The position numbers and the translations under genes are program-made. Shown here piece after piece: positions 42,527 through 52,401 of a stretch of 64,000 nucleotides of DNA. Below the pieces are notes generated by a model. That model did no database searches and had not been told where the DNA came from. It saw only the letters and a list, made by a program, of their open reading frames with translations. How positions within the stretch are numbered: the first letter of the stretch is position 1; each line of letters starts with the position of its first letter. Source of the DNA: Peristeroidobacter soli (lineage in GTDB: Bacteria; Pseudomonadota; Gammaproteobacteria; Steroidobacterales; Steroidobacteraceae); the NCBI RefSeq assembly GCF_004138485.1, contig NZ_RYEV01000003.1:1178001-1242000 (forward strand), written 5' to 3'.

Positions 42527-45505
42527 ATGTCCAACGCCAAGTCTGGCCCGCTGTCGCGAGCCATCGCTGTTTCTTTCGCAACGCTGCTCGCCGCGCCGGT
42601 GCTCGCGCAGGACGTGAGCGGTGTGCCTGAGGCGCTCGAAGAAATCGTCGTCACCGGTACAAACATTCGCGGTTCCGCGCCCATCGGCAATCCGATTCAA
42701 ACGCTCGGTGCGGAAGAAATCGCCGAGAGCGGCAAGGCCACGGTTGCCGAGCTGCTGCGTGCATTGCCGGTGAACTTCGCGGGCGGTGTGGCGCAGGCGG
42801 ACAACAATCGCGGCGGGCAGGACGGCACGTCGGCTGGTGCGAATCTCACTGGTGGCTCTGGCGTGAATCTGCGCGGTCTGGGCGCGCTCTCGACGCTCGT
42901 GCTCGTCGATGGCCGTCGGGTTGCGACCTCGGGTCAGTTCGGCGACTTCGTCGACGTAGCAAACATTCCGGCCGCGGCCATCGAGCGCATCGAAATCCTG
43001 CAGGACGGCGCCTCGGCCGTGTACGGCTCGGATGCGGTGGGCGGTGTCGTCAACTTCATTCTCAAGCGCAAGGTCGAGGGGCTGCAAACCATGGCGCGCT
43101 TTGGCACGCTCACCGAAGGCGGTGGCGATGAATTCCAGGCCAGTGCCGTGTGGGGGCATGGCTGGGACAGCGGTCGGGTCGTGCTCGGTTATGAGTTCAA
43201 CGATCGCGCTCGGGTGCGTGCCGAGGATCGCGATCTCAATGGCGATCTTTCTTCGCAGGGTGGCGTGAACTGGCCGCAGTACACGACTCGCGTCGGTAGC
43301 GCGGCCAATATTTTCTCGGGTGCCGCGAGCTATCTGAATCCCGTTGCCTACACTGTGCCGCAGGGAGCGGGCACCGGCCTCACCGTCGGTCAGCTGCTTG
43401 CCGCCAACGGCGGTGCCGGCAATACCTCGAACCCGTGGGCGGGCTGGGACATCCTGCCCGAGATGCAGCGGCACAGCGTGTTCGTGAACTTCGATCAGGA
43501 CATCACGGACGGCATCACCACGCACGGCGGTGTGCGTTACACGCGTCGCGACGGCAACTATCGCACCGGCTATGTCGATCTGGTGGGCACGTTGCCGCAA
43601 ACGAATCCGGCGTTCATCACCGGCGTCACCAACAACTTCAGCGTCCTGGTCGATGATTTCATCACCGGCCGCGACGTGAAGGTGGACAGCTACGGCGCCG
43701 ATCTCGGCGTGAAGTTCGACATCGGCGGCGACTGGCAGCTGGATGTCACGGGCTCCTACAGCCGCGAAAAGCAGATGCGCGAGTCGCAGCTGGAGCGCGA
43801 CGCCAACATCGATGACTTCCTGACCGTGGGCGGTGGCATCGTCCAGGCGCCGAACTCGGTGACCTGCTCGCTGATGGGGTTGAACTCCAGCAACATCGGC
43901 GCGATCGCCGCGCCGACCGCGCAGCAGACGTTCTGCGCCGGCTTGAACTATGAAACGTTCAACCCTTATTCCACGCAGCCGTTGTCGGCGCAGGTGTTGA
44001 GCCAGCTGATCGGTTACGAGCAGCTGGAGTTCGATTCGTGGGTGCGTCAGGGCACGGTCAAGGTCGACGGCACGGTGTTGGATCTGCCCGGTGGTCCGCT
44101 CAAGCTCGCGGTGGGTGTCGATTACCGCAAGGAATATATCGACGGCGAGCTCGACTTCAATTATCGAAGCATCGAGCCGATGCACATGTCTTACGGCGCC
44201 ACCGAGCGCGACGTGAAATCCGCCTACGCCGAGTTCGCGGTGCCGATCTTCGGCAACGCCAATTCGCTGCCGGGCCTGCGCGCCCTGGATCTGTCGCTGG
44301 CCGTGCGTCACGAAGACTCGCAGGGGCTGGGCGATTTCACGTCCACCGATCCGAAGTTCGGCCTGCGTTACAAGCCGATCGACAGCCTGACTCTGCGCGG
44401 CAGCTACGGCACCAGCTTCCATGCGCCGCCGATGCGCTTTGCTTATAACGGTGCGCAGCCGGTGCCGGGCGGCAACGCGATTTTCTATACCAACGCCAAC
44501 TACACCGCGCCGTGCAACTCCACGCTGGTCGAATTCAACGGTCAGGTGGGTACGCCGGGTGCGGCGACCGGCAACTGCTCGTTCACCGGCATGATCGTCT
44601 CCGGCGGCGCCGGTCCGATCCTGAAGCCCGAAGAGGCCAAGACCTGGACCGCGGGTCTGGAATTCCAGCCGCAGAGCGTGCCCGGTCTGTTGCTGAGTGC
44701 GAACTACTTCAACATGCAGATCGACAATCGCCTGGTGCGTATCACCTCGGGCCAGCTCGGCGGCATCCTGGCGAACTACTTCGCGACCGGCACCAGTCCC
44801 TATCTGAGCAATCTGGTGTTCAATCCGGACGATGCGCTGGTGCAGTCGCTGTTCGACGATCCGCGCTTCATCGGCCTGCAAGGCCCCGGTACCACCAAGC
44901 GTCCGGACCAGATCGCGGCCATCATCTATGCCACGCAGACCAATCTGGCGAGCTTGAAGATGGGCGGCCTCGACCTGGGCGCGAGCTACGGCTTCGACAC
45001 CGGCGTCGGCAGCTTCGAGGTGTTCGCCAACGGCACCCTGCTGCTCTCTTACGACATTCAGGCGACGCCGGGCGCGGCCTATCAGGACAAGCTGGGCATC
45101 TACGAGAGCACCGGCAATCCGGTGAAGCTCAAGTCCCGGCAGGGCATTTCGTATCGCAACGGCCCGTTCGTCGCCATCGCCACGGTGAACTACACCGATA
45201 GCTACGAATGCGTGTCGGGTTGCTATGTGCCGGGCGCGAATGGCGCGCCGGTGCTGAACACCACGCCGGTCAAGATCGACGACTGGATTACGCTCGACCT
45301 GCAGTTCAACTATAACTTCGACCAGTCGGCCGGCCTGTTGAGCGGCGCCGGCATCGGTCTGAGTGTGTTGAACGCCACCGGCGAGGATCCGCCGTTCATC
45401 GATACGGGCCGTTACGTGACGGGCAATGCGCCGGAGTCTTATGATGCTGCTAACGCTATCATCAGTGGCCGGGCCGTCGCGCTGACTCTGACCAAGAGTT
45501 TCTAG
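42527..45505 (+). CDS. TonB-dependent receptor, aromatic locus
   Basis: The 992-residue outer-membrane receptor has a signal peptide (LLAAPVLAQ), the TonB-box-like EEIVVTGTNIRG, a plug (VAELLRALPVNFAGG, LSTLVLVDGRRVATSG, ERIEILQDGASAVYGSDAVG) and a barrel ending in Phe (ALTLTKSF). The extracellular loops contain cysteines in pairs (CSLMGLNSSNIG, APCNSTLVE). ATG 42527 is used; ATG 42497 is equally in frame and cannot be excluded. Its position with an M20 enzyme, a GntR regulator and meta-cleavage genes suggests it takes up a bulky aromatic conjugate rather than a sugar or siderophore; this is inference. Confidence 0.88.
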   Translation: MSNAKSGPLSRAIAVSFATLLAAPVLAQDVSGVPEALEEIVVTGTNIRGSAPIGNPIQTLGAEEIAESGKATVAELLRALPVNFAGGVAQADNNRGGQDGTSAGANLTGGSGVNLRGLGALSTLVLVDGRRVATSGQFGDFVDVANIPAAAIERIEILQDGASAVYGSDAVGGVVNFILKRKVEGLQTMARFGTLTEGGGDEFQASAVWGHGWDSGRVVLGYEFNDRARVRAEDRDLNGDLSSQGGVNWPQYTTRVGSAANIFSGAASYLNPVAYTVPQGAGTGLTVGQLLAANGGAGNTSNPWAGWDILPEMQRHSVFVNFDQDITDGITTHGGVRYTRRDGNYRTGYVDLVGTLPQTNPAFITGVTNNFSVLVDDFITGRDVKVDSYGADLGVKFDIGGDWQLDVTGSYSREKQMRESQLERDANIDDFLTVGGGIVQAPNSVTCSLMGLNSSNIGAIAAPTAQQTFCAGLNYETFNPYSTQPLSAQVLSQLIGYEQLEFDSWVRQGTVKVDGTVLDLPGGPLKLAVGVDYRKEYIDGELDFNYRSIEPMHMSYGATERDVKSAYAEFAVPIFGNANSLPGLRALDLSLAVRHEDSQGLGDFTSTDPKFGLRYKPIDSLTLRGSYGTSFHAPPMRFAYNGAQPVPGGNAIFYTNANYTAPCNSTLVEFNGQVGTPGAATGNCSFTGMIVSGGAGPILKPEEAKTWTAGLEFQPQSVPGLLLSANYFNMQIDNRLVRITSGQLGGILANYFATGTSPYLSNLVFNPDDALVQSLFDDPRFIGLQGPGTTKRPDQIAAIIYATQTNLASLKMGGLDLGASYGFDTGVGSFEVFANGTLLLSYDIQATPGAAYQDKLGIYESTGNPVKLKSRQGISYRNGPFVAIATVNYTDSYECVSGCYVPGANGAPVLNTTPVKIDDWITLDLQFNYNFDQSAGLLSGAGIGLSVLNATGEDPPFIDTGRYVTGNAPESYDAANAIISGRAVALTLTKSF

Positions 45506-45516
45506 CGACGGAGCCT

Positions 45517-45543
45517 GTCGAAAGGGCCTTGGCCGCTTTCGAC
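45517..45543 (+). terminator. Hairpin between receptor and gntR
   Basis: GTCGAAAG (45517-45524) pairs with CTTTCGAC (45536-45543), with an inner GGC/GCC. No T-run. It contains TCGAAA half sites and might also be an autoregulatory site 26 bases before the GntR ATG. Confidence 0.4.
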
Positions 45544-45568
45544 CCTAGGATTGGCCAGTGGGGATCGA

Positions 45569-46333
45569 ATGAAGAGCCTATCGGACAACGACGACAACAC
45601 CGCGGTCGCCAAGACCATCGCCGACCAGACGTACCAGCATATTCGCCGGGATATCATTTCCGGCGCGCTGCCGCCCGGGACCAAGCTGGCGATGGAGATG
45701 CTGACCAAGCGCTACGACGTGGGCTTGAGCCCGCTGCGCGAGGCGTTGGTGAAGTTGACCGGCGACGCGCTGGCGGTGGCCGAGGGTCAGCGCGGTTTCT
45801 GGGTGTCGCAGATTTCGCTGGATGAGTTGCAGGACACGATGAATACACGCCTGCTGATCGAGACGCAGGCGTTGTCATTGGCCATGGAGAAGGGCGGGCC
45901 CGACTGGGAGCGCGCCGTCAATCAGGCGTACCAAGAGCTGTCCTCGCTCGAGGATCATTTGAAGGAAGGCGACAACGCGACGTTCGCGCGTTGGGAAAGT
46001 GCCAATCGTCGTTTTCACGAGGCGCTGGTGTCGGCCTGCGGCTCGAAGTGGCTGATTCGTCTGCGCAGCATGCTTCACTATCATTCCGAGCGTTATCGGA
46101 TGATCTCGCTCGCCGAAGCGAGCATCGAGCGCGATGTGCACGATGAGCACGAAGCCATTGTCGAGGCGGTCCTCGGGCGCAAGACGCTGCGTGCCTGCCG
46201 GTTGACCGAGCTGCATCTGCAACGAACCACCGAAGTCGTGCGCGCCGCCCTGGAGCGCCGCGACGAAGAACTGCTCAACAAGAACAAGAAGCGCAGTGCC
46301 GCCGGTCGCCGGCCCGGCAAATCGCGGCCCTGA
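45569..46333 (+). CDS. GntR-family (FCD) transcriptional regulator
   Basis: The 254-residue protein has an N-terminal winged helix (TYQHIRRDIISGALPPGTKL, YDVGLSPLREALVKL) and a C-terminal FCD ligand-binding domain (LDELQDTMNTRLLIETQAL, RRFHEALVSACGSKWL, DEHEAIVEAVLGR) whose Asp/His residues usually hold a metal and a carboxylate ligand. ATG 45569 follows GGGGA. It lies just after the receptor and before a convergent aromatic carrier. As the only regulator in the aromatic region, it probably responds to a ring-derived acid and binds the TCGA-centred palindromes. Confidence 0.88.
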   Translation: MKSLSDNDDNTAVAKTIADQTYQHIRRDIISGALPPGTKLAMEMLTKRYDVGLSPLREALVKLTGDALAVAEGQRGFWVSQISLDELQDTMNTRLLIETQALSLAMEKGGPDWERAVNQAYQELSSLEDHLKEGDNATFARWESANRRFHEALVSACGSKWLIRLRSMLHYHSERYRMISLAEASIERDVHDEHEAIVEAVLGRKTLRACRLTELHLQRTTEVVRAALERRDEELLNKNKKRSAAGRRPGKSRP

Positions 46334-46475
46334 CCAGTACGAGAGATCGCGCGGGTCCGGTTCTCACTGCGGCGTCCATTGCATGGTTCAAGCAGCGCGC
46401 CCTGGTGCCCGCCAGGAGCGCCTGCTCAACATTCAAGCGCCGCGGCCCGCATCATCCGCGGGGCGCCTGCCTTCC

Positions 46476-47828
46476 TCAGCGACGTAGCAGAACTCGCAGT
46501 ACCAGCAGCGCCACGCAGGCGATCACCGCCGGCAGCGCGCTCAGCAGAAACAACTTCTCGGTGGTGACCATCGCCGCCATCAGCAAACCGCCCACCACCG
46601 GCCCGATGACCGAGCCGATGCGCCCAACGGCGAGTGCCGTGCCCAGGCCGGTCGCGCGTGCCTGCGTTGGATAGATGCTCGCGGTCAGCGCATTCATCGC
46701 AGTCTGGCCGCCGATGGTGAAGAAGCCGGCGACGAACACGCAGCTCATCAGGATCACGACGTGAGATTCCACCTGTCCGATCAGCGCCGTGCTAACGCCC
46801 GCAACCACATAGCCGGCGCACAGCACCGCCGCCGCGTCGAGACGATCGATGAGCCGGCCGAGCACGATGCCGCCGATGGCGCCGCCGAGATTCAGGAATA
46901 CCGACGCCGTGAGCGCCGAGGTGATGCTCGCGCCCGCCTGCTTGAGCGCCAGCGGCAGCCAGCTCATGAGGAAATAAATCATCAGCAGGCTCATGAAGAA
47001 CGCGACCCACAGCAGCAGCGTCTTCATGGCGCGACCGTCGCGGAACAGATGCAGCATGCTGAAGCCTTCCAGCTTCTGTTCTTTCAATACATAACGCTCA
47101 CCGGCTGCGCGCTCGCGATCGGGGACGAGTCGATCGAGCAGGGCGCCGATTTCCTGCTGAGGCCGGCCCGCGGCGACCAGGAACTGCACCGACTCGGGCA
47201 GGCGCATGGCCAGCACGACGAGCAGAACCAGCGGAATCACGCCGCCCAGGATGAACACCGAGTGCCAGCCGAACGCGGGAATGATCACGCTGCTGATCAA
47301 TGCGCCAATCGCGGCGCCGAGCGGAAAGCCCGCAAACATCACTGTGATCGCCGTGGCGCGCAGGCGTTGAGGAGAGAATTCCGCGGTGAGCGCGATGATG
47401 TTCGGTGTCGCCCCGCCCAGGCCGATGCCGGTGAGGAATCTCAACAGCAACAACATTTGCAGACTGGTGGCGGCCGCGGTCGCGAACGTCAACAGTGCGA
47501 ACATCAACGTGCAGCCGAGAATGACTTTGCGACGTCCGTAACGATCCGACAGCGGACCGGCGATGAATTGGCCGCACAGGATGCCGACCAGGCCCGCGCC
47601 GAAGATCGGGCCGAAGTCGCCGGGCGCGACATTCCAGACTTCGGCGAGCACCGGCGCCACCAGGAACACCGATTGAGTGTCGAAGCCGTCGAGCATGGCG
47701 ACCAGGCCGCACAGCACGACGCTGAAGATTTGAAACCGACCCAGCGGCGCGGAATCGATGACGGCGGTGACATCGACGGTACGGCCGGCGTGCGCGCCGT
47801 AAGCGGTGTTCTGAACGGCGGCATTCAC
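46476..47828 (-). CDS. MFS aromatic acid:H+ symporter (AAHS family)
   Basis: The 450-residue carrier has twelve hydrophobic segments and the AAHS wording MLDGFDTQSVFLVAPVLAE, the MFS loop GPLSDRYGRRKVI, and LTGIGLGGATPNIIALTAE. PcaK, BenK and MhpT of this family import benzoates and hydroxyphenyl acids. GTG 47828 has AGGGGGA seven bases upstream and follows the promoter; the longer frame from 47918 would start upstream of the transcript. Convergent with gntR; the 142-bp gap holds only GC-rich imperfect stems. Confidence 0.87.
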   Translation of the reverse strand: MNAAVQNTAYGAHAGRTVDVTAVIDSAPLGRFQIFSVVLCGLVAMLDGFDTQSVFLVAPVLAEVWNVAPGDFGPIFGAGLVGILCGQFIAGPLSDRYGRRKVILGCTLMFALLTFATAAATSLQMLLLLRFLTGIGLGGATPNIIALTAEFSPQRLRATAITVMFAGFPLGAAIGALISSVIIPAFGWHSVFILGGVIPLVLLVVLAMRLPESVQFLVAAGRPQQEIGALLDRLVPDRERAAGERYVLKEQKLEGFSMLHLFRDGRAMKTLLLWVAFFMSLLMIYFLMSWLPLALKQAGASITSALTASVFLNLGGAIGGIVLGRLIDRLDAAAVLCAGYVVAGVSTALIGQVESHVVILMSCVFVAGFFTIGGQTAMNALTASIYPTQARATGLGTALAVGRIGSVIGPVVGGLLMAAMVTTEKLFLLSALPAVIACVALLVLRVLLRR

Positions 47829-47854
47829 CCGTCGGTCCCCCTGAGGCCTATCAT

Positions 47855-47890
47855 AAAAATTCGATAATCGGACGATGTCAGGGCAGTCAA
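47855..47890 (-). promoter_or_regulatory. MFS promoter TTGACT-17-TTATCG with overlapping TCGA palindrome
   Basis: On the minus strand TTGACT (47890-47885) and TTATCG (47867-47862) are 17 bases apart. The AT-rich TCGA-centred site AATTCGATAA (47858-47867 on plus) overlaps the -10, a position expected for repression. Confidence 0.55.
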
Positions 47891-47944
47891 TGGTTGTCAA
47901 TGCTGGCCGGCATGCCACCGTGACCTGCCGACGATGACTGGAGT

Positions 47945-47958
47945 TTTATGGGCATAAA
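47945..47958. promoter_or_regulatory. Inverted repeat TTTATG-GG-CATAAA
   Basis: Perfect 6-bp arms with a two-base centre in the divergent region between the MFS carrier and the meta operon. Possible site for a second regulator; not seen elsewhere in the aromatic region. Confidence 0.3.
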
Positions 47959-48024
47959 GTGGTTCCGGGCAGTCCGGATGAGCAATACGCGGAAAATCTG
48001 CCGAATCCTGCGCCCCGCGTTGAA

Positions 48025-48034
48025 ATATCGAAAT
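48025..48034. promoter_or_regulatory. TCGA-centred near-palindrome ATATCGAAAT before the meta operon
   Basis: One base from ATTTCGAAAT, 44 bases before the dehydrogenase ATG. No clear -35/-10 pair could be placed for this operon. Confidence 0.5.
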
Positions 48035-48077
48035 TATGAGTTACCATCCGACCTCCCATTCCTTGAATAGAGTCATC

Positions 48078-49544
48078 ATGGCTGCCTCGATTCCGAGCCT
48101 GGCGCATTTCATCAACGGAGCTTCCGTCGGCGGCGGTCGGACTTTCGAAAACCGTAACCCCGCCACCAACACCGTGGTCAGCACGGTCGCCGAGGCCGAT
48201 GCCGCCGTCGTCGACCAGGCGGTGCAGGCCGCGCGCAAGGCGTTGAAAGGTCCGTGGGGCAAGATGACCGATGCCGAGCGCGCCGCCATCATGCGCAAGG
48301 TCGCCGAAGGCATCACGCGTCGCTTCGACGAGTTCGTCAAAGCCGAAATTCTCGACACTGGCAAACCCATCCGCGATGTGAGTCATCTGGATATTCCGCG
48401 AGGCGCGGCCAATTTCACCGCGTTCGCCGATCAGATGCTCGCGCATCCCACCGAAGCGTTCCGCAGCCCGACGCCGGATGGCAAAGGCGCGTTGAATTAT
48501 TCCATTCGCGTGCCGCGCGGCGTGATCGCCGTGGTGTGTCCTTGGAACCTGCCGTTGTTGTTGATGACCTGGAAGGTCGCGCCGGCCATGGCGAGCGGCA
48601 ACACTGTCGTGGTGAAGCCGTCCGAGGAAACACCGACCACCGCGACGCTGCTCGGTCAGGTGATGAATGAAGCGGGCGTGCCGCCCGGTGTTTATAACGT
48701 CGTGCACGGCTTCGGTCCGGACAGCGCCGGTGCGCATCTGGTCAATCATCCGGGCGTCGACGGCATCACGTTCACCGGCGAGACGCGCACGGGCACGGCG
48801 ATCATGAAGTCGGCGGCCGAAGGCGTGCGCCCCGTCTCGCTCGAGCTCGGTGGCAAGAATGCCTCGATCGTGTTCGCCGACTGCGATCTCGATGTCGCCA
48901 TCGAAGCCAGTACGCGCTCGACGTTCCTGAACTGCGGCCAGGTGTGCCTGGGCACCGAGCGCATCTACGTGCAGCGGCCGCTGTTCGATCAGTTTGTAAA
49001 TCGGTTGAAGGCTGCCGCCGAGACCCAGCGTAATGGCGATCCTTTCGAGAAAACCACGACGCTGGGTCCGTTGATCAGTCAGGAGCATCGGCGCAAAGTG
49101 CTCGGTTACTACGAGCGCGCCCGCAACTCGGGCGCGACGCTGATCACGGGTGGGGGTGTTCCCGACATGCCCGGTGCGTTCGCCGAAGGAGCGTGGGTAC
49201 AGCCGACGATCTGGACCGGCCTGCCCGAATCTCATCCGGTGCTGCGCGAGGAAATCTTCGGGCCCTGCTGTCACGTCGCGCCCTTCGATACCGAAGAGGA
49301 AGCGATTGCCCTGGCGAACGACACGCCTTACGGCCTGGCCGGCTCGGTCTTCACTCGCGATCTGTCGCGGGCGCATCGGGTTGCGGCCCAGATCGAAGTG
49401 GGTATCTTGTGGCTCAACTCCTGGTTCCTGCGCGATCTGCGCACCGCGTTCGGCGGTGCCAAGCAGTCGGGCATCGGCCGCGAGGGCGGGGTTCACGGTC
49501 TGGAGTTCTATTCGGAGCTGCGGAATGTCTGCGTCAAACTCTGA
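48078..49544 (+). CDS. dmpC: 2-Hydroxymuconic semialdehyde dehydrogenase
   Basis: The 488-residue NAD-dependent aldehyde dehydrogenase has the cofactor region VCPWNLPLLLMTWKVAPAMA, KPSEETP, catalytic Glu in LELGGKNASIV and catalytic Cys in NCGQVCLGTERIYV. Its close fit to DmpC/XylG/HMSD enzymes and the genes that follow identify the step: ring-fission semialdehyde to 4-oxalocrotonate (enol form). ATG 48078 is chosen; ATG 48036 would overlap the palindrome. First gene of the lower meta-cleavage operon; its end overlaps the hydratase by 20 bases. Confidence 0.9.
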   Translation: MAASIPSLAHFINGASVGGGRTFENRNPATNTVVSTVAEADAAVVDQAVQAARKALKGPWGKMTDAERAAIMRKVAEGITRRFDEFVKAEILDTGKPIRDVSHLDIPRGAANFTAFADQMLAHPTEAFRSPTPDGKGALNYSIRVPRGVIAVVCPWNLPLLLMTWKVAPAMASGNTVVVKPSEETPTTATLLGQVMNEAGVPPGVYNVVHGFGPDSAGAHLVNHPGVDGITFTGETRTGTAIMKSAAEGVRPVSLELGGKNASIVFADCDLDVAIEASTRSTFLNCGQVCLGTERIYVQRPLFDQFVNRLKAAAETQRNGDPFEKTTTLGPLISQEHRRKVLGYYERARNSGATLITGGGVPDMPGAFAEGAWVQPTIWTGLPESHPVLREEIFGPCCHVAPFDTEEEAIALANDTPYGLAGSVFTRDLSRAHRVAAQIEVGILWLNSWFLRDLRTAFGGAKQSGIGREGGVHGLEFYSELRNVCVKL

Positions 49545-50322
49545 AGCCATTGCCGCAGCTCACGCGGCGCTCAGTCAGGCGGCGAAGACTCGCACGCCCT
49601 GCGATCCGGTTCGTTCGCTCATCGAGCCGCTCGGTGTCGCGGGCGCCTATGAAGTGCAGTCGCGTCTCACCGCTGGCGCACTGGCCGCGGGCCGTCACGT
49701 CATCGGCGCGAAGATCGGTCTCACTTCGCATGCCGTGCAAAAGCAGCTCGGCGTCGATCAGCCCGACTTCGGCATGTTGTTCGATGACATGGAATATGGC
49801 GACGACGCGCTCGTCCCCCTCTCGCGTCTGATCCAGCCGAAGGTGGAAGCGGAGATCGCGTTCGTGCTGGAGAAAGATCTGAGCTCCGAGCGCCCGACGC
49901 TCGCGCAGGTCACGACCGCGGTCGCTTACGCGCTGCCGGCCATCGAGATCGTCGACAGCCGGGTGCGCGACTGGAAGATTTCTCTTTACGACACCATCGC
50001 CGACAACGCGTCATCCGGGCTGTTCGTGCTCGGTGGCACGCCACGCAAGATCGATGCGATCGATCTGCGCATGTGTGGCGCGCGTTTGGAGAATCGTGGC
50101 GAGGCGGTGTCGACGGGCTGCGGCGCGGCCTGTTTGGGCAATCCGTTGAACGCGGTGGTGTGGCTCGCAGCCACGATGGCGAAGGTCGGCAATCCATTGC
50201 GTGCGGGCACGACGATTCTGTCGGGCGCGCTCGGCCCGATGGTCACGGTGAAGCCGGGCGAAGTTTACGAAGCACGCATCAGCGGCTTGGGTCGCGTCGC
50301 GGCGGCGTTCACGAAGGAGTAG
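49525..50322 (+). CDS. dmpE: 2-Oxopent-4-enoate hydratase
   Basis: The 265-residue protein belongs to the hydratase/decarboxylase family: [29 protein letters not shown], metal-site [12 protein letters not shown], and [10 protein letters not shown]. Compared with the second family member at 52402, the wording ([15 protein letters not shown]) is that of DmpE/MhpD, which adds water to 2-hydroxypenta-2,4-dienoate to give 4-hydroxy-2-oxovalerate. ATG 49525 has GGAG upstream; a longer frame from 49150 lies inside the dehydrogenase in another frame and is not real. Confidence 0.88.
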   Translation: MSASNSEAIAAAHAALSQAAKTRTPCDPVRSLIEPLGVAGAYEVQSRLTAGALAAGRHVIGAKIGLTSHAVQKQLGVDQPDFGMLFDDMEYGDDALVPLSRLIQPKVEAEIAFVLEKDLSSERPTLAQVTTAVAYALPAIEIVDSRVRDWKISLYDTIADNASSGLFVLGGTPRKIDAIDLRMCGARLENRGEAVSTGCGAACLGNPLNAVVWLAATMAKVGNPLRAGTTILSGALGPMVTVKPGEVYEARISGLGRVAAAFTKE

Positions 50323-50326
50323 GCGG

Positions 50327-51265
50327 ATGAGCAAGGCGAAAGTAGCCATCATCGGCTCGGGCAACATCGGCACCGATCTGATGATCAAAGTGATGCGCAC
50401 CTCGCGTCATCTGGAGATGGCGGCACTGGTGGGTGTCGATCCGAATTCCGAGGGCCTCGCGCGTGCGCGCCGCCTCGGGGTGTTTGCGACCGATCAAGGT
50501 CTCGACGGCCTCCGGCGTGAATCGCTGTATCAGGATATCGACATCGTGCTCGACGCGACCTCGGCAAAGGCACACGAGCATCATGCGGCCATTCTGAAAC
50601 AGGACGGCAAGCGTGCCATCGATCTCACGCCGGCGGCGGTCGGTCCGTACGTCGTTCCTTGCGTGAACCTGGATGAACATCTGCAGGCTCACAACGTGAA
50701 CATGGTTACGTGCGGCGGGCAGGCGACGATTCCCATCGTCGCGGCCGTTCGCAAAGTGGCGGCGGTACCTTATGCGGAGATCGTTGCGTCCATCGCGTCG
50801 AAGTCCGCCGGCCCCGGCACGCGTGCGAACATCGATGAGTTCACCGTCACGACGTCGCGTGCCATCGAAGGCGTCGGCGGCGCGGGCTTGGGCAAGGCGA
50901 TCATCGTGCTGAATCCGGCCGAGCCGCCGCTCATCATGCGTGACACCGTTTATTGTCTGGCGCAGACGGAGGATGACCGCGCGATCAGTGCGTCGGTGAC
51001 CGCGATGGTCGCGGCTGTGAATCGTTACGTTCCTGGCTATCGATTGAAGCAGGCGGTGCAGTTCGAGCGTCTGACCGAGAAGGATGGCGTGCGTCTTCGC
51101 AAGGGCGACGCGCCGCTCACTGGCTTGAAGGTCGCGGTCTATCTGGAAGTCGAAGGTGCCGCGCACTATCTGCCGGCCTACGCGGGCAATCTCGACATCA
51201 TGACGTCGGCGGCGATGACCACGGCCGATCGCATCGTCGAAACTCAGCTGCAGAGGGCCGCCTGA
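50327..51265 (+). CDS. dmpF: Acetaldehyde dehydrogenase (acylating)
   Basis: The 312-residue protein has the NAD motif [31 protein letters not shown], and the catalytic cysteine in [11 protein letters not shown]. It turns the acetaldehyde made by the aldolase into acetyl-CoA and forms a channelling complex with the aldolase, whose gene follows with a one-base TGATG overlap. Length and sequence are standard for DmpF/MhpF. Confidence 0.95.
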   Translation: MSKAKVAIIGSGNIGTDLMIKVMRTSRHLEMAALVGVDPNSEGLARARRLGVFATDQGLDGLRRESLYQDIDIVLDATSAKAHEHHAAILKQDGKRAIDLTPAAVGPYVVPCVNLDEHLQAHNVNMVTCGGQATIPIVAAVRKVAAVPYAEIVASIASKSAGPGTRANIDEFTVTTSRAIEGVGGAGLGKAIIVLNPAEPPLIMRDTVYCLAQTEDDRAISASVTAMVAAVNRYVPGYRLKQAVQFERLTEKDGVRLRKGDAPLTGLKVAVYLEVEGAAHYLPAYAGNLDIMTSAAMTTADRIVETQLQRAA

Positions 51266-52326
51266 TGACGCAGCTCTATATTCAAGACGTGACGTTGCGC
51301 GATGGCATGCATGCCATCCGCCATCAGTACGGACTCGATCACGTCATCGCCATCGCCCGCGCGCTGGATGAAGCGAAGGTCGCAGCCATCGAAGTGGCGC
51401 ACGGCGACGGCCTCGCCGGATCGAGTTTCAACTATGGCTTCGGTCGTCACACCGATCTGGAGTGGATCGAAGCGGTGGCGGCGTCGGTCAAGCATGCGAA
51501 GCTCACGACGCTGCTGTTGCCTGGCATCGGCACCGTCGAAGACCTGCATGCCGCTGCGAAGGTGGGCGTGCGGTCGGTGCGCGTCGCGACTCATTGCACC
51601 GAGGCGGATGTTTCTCGTCAGCACATCGAGGCAGCCCGCAGAATGGACCTTGACGTGTGCGGGTTCTTGATGATGTCGCACATGAGTCCGCCGGATCAGC
51701 TTGCTGCGCAGGCCAAGCTGATGGAGAGCTACGGCGCGCATTGCGTGTACGTCGTGGACTCGGGTGGCGCGCTGACCATGCGCGATAGCGAACAACGCGT
51801 GCGCGCTCTGCGTCAGGCGCTGCAGCCGAGCACGCAGATCGGCATTCATGCGCATCACAATCTGTCGCTCGGCGTCGCAAACTCGATCGTCGCGGTCGAG
51901 CATGGCGTGACCCGGGTCGATGCGTCGCTGGCCGGCATGGGCGCGGGTGCGGGCAATGCGCCGCTGGAAGTCTTCATCGCCGCCGCCGATCGCGTGGGCT
52001 TCGAGCACGGCTGCGATCTGTTCAAGCTGATGGATGCCGCGGAAGAGCTGGTGCGTCCGTTGCAGGACCGTCCGGTGCGCGTCGATCGCGAGACACTCTC
52101 GCTGGGTTACGCAGGTGTTTATTCCAGCTTCCTTCGGCATGCCGAGAAGGCCGCACGCGACTACGGTGTCGATGTGCGCGAGATCCTGATGGAGCTGGGG
52201 CGACGACGCATGGTTGGTGGGCAGGAAGATATGATCGTTGACGTCGCGCTGGATCTGAAAGCGCGCCTGCAGACTTACGGAAGCTCGGATTCATCGACTT
52301 CCCTGGCCCGTCAAGTTTGCAACTGA
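51265..52326 (+). CDS. dmpG: 4-Hydroxy-2-oxovalerate aldolase
   Basis: The 353-residue protein has the family N-terminus [15 protein letters not shown] with metal and base residues, [27 protein letters not shown] and the metal-binding histidines in [15 protein letters not shown]. It splits 4-hydroxy-2-oxovalerate into pyruvate and acetaldehyde and passes acetaldehyde to DmpF. A 75-bp gap without a gene separates it from the decarboxylase gene. Confidence 0.95.
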   Translation: MTQLYIQDVTLRDGMHAIRHQYGLDHVIAIARALDEAKVAAIEVAHGDGLAGSSFNYGFGRHTDLEWIEAVAASVKHAKLTTLLLPGIGTVEDLHAAAKVGVRSVRVATHCTEADVSRQHIEAARRMDLDVCGFLMMSHMSPPDQLAAQAKLMESYGAHCVYVVDSGGALTMRDSEQRVRALRQALQPSTQIGIHAHHNLSLGVANSIVAVEHGVTRVDASLAGMGAGAGNAPLEVFIAAADRVGFEHGCDLFKLMDAAEELVRPLQDRPVRVDRETLSLGYAGVYSSFLRHAEKAARDYGVDVREILMELGRRRMVGGQEDMIVDVALDLKARLQTYGSSDSSTSLARQVCN

Positions 52327-52401
52327 TTGGAATGCTTCAATGATCGAAGTCACTGATCGTGTTTCTGGCATTCGATGTCAGATTGCTGAAGAGGCTGCCG
52401 C

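Noticed and set aside
42431-44881. 816-codon open frame antisense to the aromatic TonB receptor
   Set aside because: Composition is Arg/His/Ala-rich low-sense sequence typical of the complement of GC-rich genes; the plus strand has a full receptor. The same holds for long antisense frames at 21682-23637, 24528-26708, 35409-37226 and 60292-62319.
49150-49524. N-terminal extension of the hydratase into the dehydrogenase gene
   Set aside because: The extension is another reading frame of the dehydrogenase; hydratase similarity begins near ATG 49525, which has its own GGAG.
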